Assembly: GCF_000004075.3 (NCBI RefSeq)
Contig: NC_026659.2
Coordinates: 30,708,272 to 30,772,271, forward strand
DNA: 64,000 bases
From: Cucumis sativus
Taxonomy: Eukaryota; Streptophyta; Magnoliopsida; Cucurbitales; Cucurbitaceae
Reading direction: 5' to 3'
Made by a program: the position numbers and the translations under genes. This document shows, piece by piece, positions 61,542 through 64,000 of the stretch. Position 1 is the first letter of the stretch, and each line of letters begins with the position of its first letter. Below the pieces are notes generated by a model that saw only the letters and a program-made list of their open reading frames with translations, did no database searches and had not been told where the DNA came from.

Positions 61542-61988
61542 AGTAGGAGTCAATAATCAATCACTTTTATTGATGTTTCTCACACTGTGATTTAAACAAA
61601 TCTTCTCAGCATCTTTCCTGACCACAAGAGATGTTGAAAATGAACTAAAATAAGGCTTTAAAAGTTGATTGGTTTATGGAAATTTTAATAAGCTGGCTTT
61701 GTCAACAAGTTAATTCAAACTCAATTTAGAATATTTAGTAATTTTGTAATGATTTATTAACAAAATAAAAACTCAACACTAGAGAAGGCTACAAAATAGA
61801 GACCCTAGATTACATAAACTCAATTCTGGAGCTTCCTTTTTGTTCTCCACAAAGAATTTAATTTAATCATGCTCCATTGGGTCAACAAATTTCGACAAAC
61901 AGATGAATTATTTGAAACAAAATCTTCTAATTGATCAAATAACACAAGAAACCTCGTAAACTACATTGTAGGGAGACTTTATGTGAGT
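61542..61988. other. Probable 3'UTR of the mitochondrial PPR gene
   Basis: AT-rich sequence downstream (minus strand) of the PPR stop codon. No gene seen. Confidence 0.5.
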
Positions 61989-63959
61989 CTAAGAAGTCAG
62001 ATTTGGGGAAGCAGCAGCTTCTACAGGCTTCATGGAACAAAAAAGATCCAAAACATCAGCATGGTTACGAATGTAACCGGGGCATTTTAAAAGAAGGTCT
62101 TGAGCATCTCCGTGCCTTCCAGCTTGGAAAAATGCTTCAAATAATTGGAGAACTACAGTCGTTGAAGGAAATTTCTTCGATGTCATGCCCTTTAGGAATT
62201 CAAGGCCATCATCAGCTGTTCCAGACTTGGATACATATGAGATAAATGGTTCAATAAATGGTGGGAATTCATGATTTCTCATCATCCCCAACAATTTTAA
62301 AGCATCTTTGAATTCCCCACAGAGCAGTAGCTTGTTTATCAATGTTTTGTAAGTAGAATGTCGTGGTTTTAGCTGGCTTTTATCAACAAGATCGAAGAGA
62401 AGATGGCTAGCATCAGTTTCATGTTTCTTTTGACAGTAACCATTTACTATTAAATCCAAAGCATATGCAGCAGAAGGGACCCCTCCTTTCTCAACCATTT
62501 TGTGGATACAATCAGAAGCCTTGTCAAGATCTCCAGCAGCACAATGCCCTTCAATCAAAGATGCCCAGGTCTTGTTGTCTGGATTACATCCAGAAGCTTC
62601 TAAGTTATTCATGAAATCATTAGCTTCATCACTTTTTCCTGTCCTACTGAGTCGATATGCAACCTTTCTCTTCAAACCACCACTACATACATATCCATAC
62701 TCTTTCATTACATTTAAAACCTCATTGAACTCTCCAGTTCTACCAACACTAGACAGAGACCTGAGAACTGCAAAAACCATTGAATCCTTCAACACATTAC
62801 CTGACTCTGAAAATATCTTCAATGCCCTTGAGAATAGATCTAGATCAAACTGCTCACTTACTGCTATTTTCTTTAACAGAAAAGTAAGACAATCCTCCGA
62901 AGGCTTATCACCTACTGACATTGCAAAGACATACAAATTTACAGCTTCCTCAATCATTCTTCTTTTACAAAATCGTCCCAACACCTTGGTAAATGTCTCC
63001 ATTTCCATTTTGTAACCTTGACTCCTCATTTCATCGACTACTTTCCAAAATCTATCTATACAATCTTCCCTTCCTAACACCGTAGCCATGGCGTTATAAG
63101 TTTGCTCATCATGCTTAAACATCCCACTCTCATCAATCCATAGGAAAAATATATATGCTTTTGCTGGGTCTGTGCTAAGATCCTCCAATATCATCTTAAC
63201 CATATCACTTGAAAACGAAACACTCATATCACGCAGCTGCTGTTCAACATCCTCTCCCCACAAATTCGTCCTGATAAGTCTGCTGACGTTTGAACCAATA
63301 TTATCCGGAGATTTGTCAGTGGATCCTGAAGCAAACATATCTCTCAACTTCTCAGCTTCACTCTTCAATCCATCCTTATCAAACTTCTCCAGTACCTTAT
63401 CCCGTACAGTTTTAGACATCCCATAACCCTTTTTCTTCATATCACAATTCAAATCCCAAAACTTCTTAACAAGCCCATTAACACCTAAAATACCCAGCAT
63501 CAAATTAAACGACTTGGAGCTAAGTTTCTCACCATAATCCCCCGACACCCAATCAAAAAACCGGATAGCATCATCAGGGTTCGACTCGAGCTGCCCCAAT
63601 ACCTCCAAAACCAAATCATGACTAATAACAACACCATTCGACTCTAAACCCTTCCTAATTTCATCCACATCGCGAGATTTAGATAAAATGTCAACTATAA
63701 CAGCATGATCAGATTCCTGTTCAGCCGCCGGTTCGGAGGAAAACGTTCGAAGGGTACCGTAAATGGGTCTTACGATACTTGTGAAGTAAAAATCGGAAAT
63801 GGGCGGCGAGGGGGTATGGTGAAGGGGATGTTTAGGAAACAAAGACGATAAAGAGCGAAGTGATTGAAGATTGGGATGGGAAAGTACCTGAAAATGTGAA
63901 GAGTTGGATGAAATGCGAAGGTGAGGTCGTAAACGAAGTAATCGCCATGAAAATCTCAT
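61989..63959 (-). CDS. Mitochondrial P-class PPR protein
   Basis: Intronless gene for a 656-residue PPR protein, complete, starting about 40 bp inside the right edge of the window. Residues 1 to about 75 are rich in R, S and L with almost no acids (RFSWRLLRLRPHLRISSNSS), a typical mitochondrial presequence, and TLRTFSSEP is a plausible processing region. Scattered, partly degenerate 35-residue PPR motifs run from about 85 to 630, for example TYNAMATVLGREDC, TFTKVLGRFCKRRM, TWASLIEGHCAAGDLDKA and TYKTLINKLLLCGEFKDA. There is no DYW or E domain, so transcript processing, stability or translation is likelier than editing. It resembles the Arabidopsis At3g02490/At5g15980 pair from memory. The RNA target cannot be deduced. 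Confidence 0.93.
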   Translation of the reverse strand: MRFSWRLLRLRPHLRISSNSSHFQVLSHPNLQSLRSLSSLFPKHPLHHTPSPPISDFYFTSIVRPIYGTLRTFSSEPAAEQESDHAVIVDILSKSRDVDEIRKGLESNGVVISHDLVLEVLGQLESNPDDAIRFFDWVSGDYGEKLSSKSFNLMLGILGVNGLVKKFWDLNCDMKKKGYGMSKTVRDKVLEKFDKDGLKSEAEKLRDMFASGSTDKSPDNIGSNVSRLIRTNLWGEDVEQQLRDMSVSFSSDMVKMILEDLSTDPAKAYIFFLWIDESGMFKHDEQTYNAMATVLGREDCIDRFWKVVDEMRSQGYKMEMETFTKVLGRFCKRRMIEEAVNLYVFAMSVGDKPSEDCLTFLLKKIAVSEQFDLDLFSRALKIFSESGNVLKDSMVFAVLRSLSSVGRTGEFNEVLNVMKEYGYVCSGGLKRKVAYRLSRTGKSDEANDFMNNLEASGCNPDNKTWASLIEGHCAAGDLDKASDCIHKMVEKGGVPSAAYALDLIVNGYCQKKHETDASHLLFDLVDKSQLKPRHSTYKTLINKLLLCGEFKDALKLLGMMRNHEFPPFIEPFISYVSKSGTADDGLEFLKGMTSKKFPSTTVVLQLFEAFFQAGRHGDAQDLLLKCPGYIRNHADVLDLFCSMKPVEAAASPNLTS

Positions 63960-64000
63960 ATTTGCGGCTTTAGGGCACAGAATTGGAAGCAGAGCAAAGG

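Overview
The window is nuclear DNA from a eudicot plant. Genes are split by short GT-AG introns, spacers are very AT-rich, and every gene product belongs to a plant family. Short repeats built on TCTATCA/TGATAGA in the spacers, together with the look of the LINE remnants, suggest a cucurbit, perhaps Cucumis. That placement is an inference from recalled sequence style and was not tested by a search.

Nine protein genes are supported. On the + strand, in order: the 3' end of a phage-type organellar RNA polymerase (87-1508); a two-exon P-class PPR gene (3684-6279); a 17-exon gene for a Furry/Tao3/MOR2-like giant ARM-repeat scaffold of 2159 residues (8622-20944); an intronless RING-H2 E3 ligase (22817-24115); an intronless group S bZIP factor (34443-34979); and an intronless-CDS 6-phosphogluconate dehydrogenase with a 5'UTR intron (42012-43475). 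On the - strand: a small GLUTAMINE DUMPER-type membrane protein (47477-47764); an 11-exon NIK-type LRR-II receptor kinase (49342-52935); and an intronless mitochondrial PPR gene (61989-63959). For the three multi-exon genes complete in the window (PPR, Furry-like and NIK), every exon was phased by hand and the frames close.

The genes do not form an operon-like unit. Their order does resemble, from memory of Arabidopsis locus names, the duplicated Arabidopsis segments around At5g15680-At5g16000 and At3g02340-At3g02490. This looks like an old conserved block.

The spacers are gene-poor. The two largest (about 24.1-34.4 kb and 53.0-61.4 kb) hold microsatellites, degenerate tandem repeats, three LINE remnants (5.65-5.77, 33.6-33.8 and 36.7-37.5 kb), a probable small CACTA-like MITE (27.9-28.2 kb) and cucurbit-style repeats. 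I saw no tRNA, rRNA, CRISPR array, organelle insertion or virus.

The observations most worth following are about expression control. A 25/39-bp higher-order minisatellite ends about 35 bp before the TATA box of the first PPR gene. An ATG-TAA start-stop element lies in the probable leader of the RING gene. The Furry-like leader holds several uORFs. A uORF stop overlaps the start codon of the NIK gene. I found no convincing new multi-gene system.
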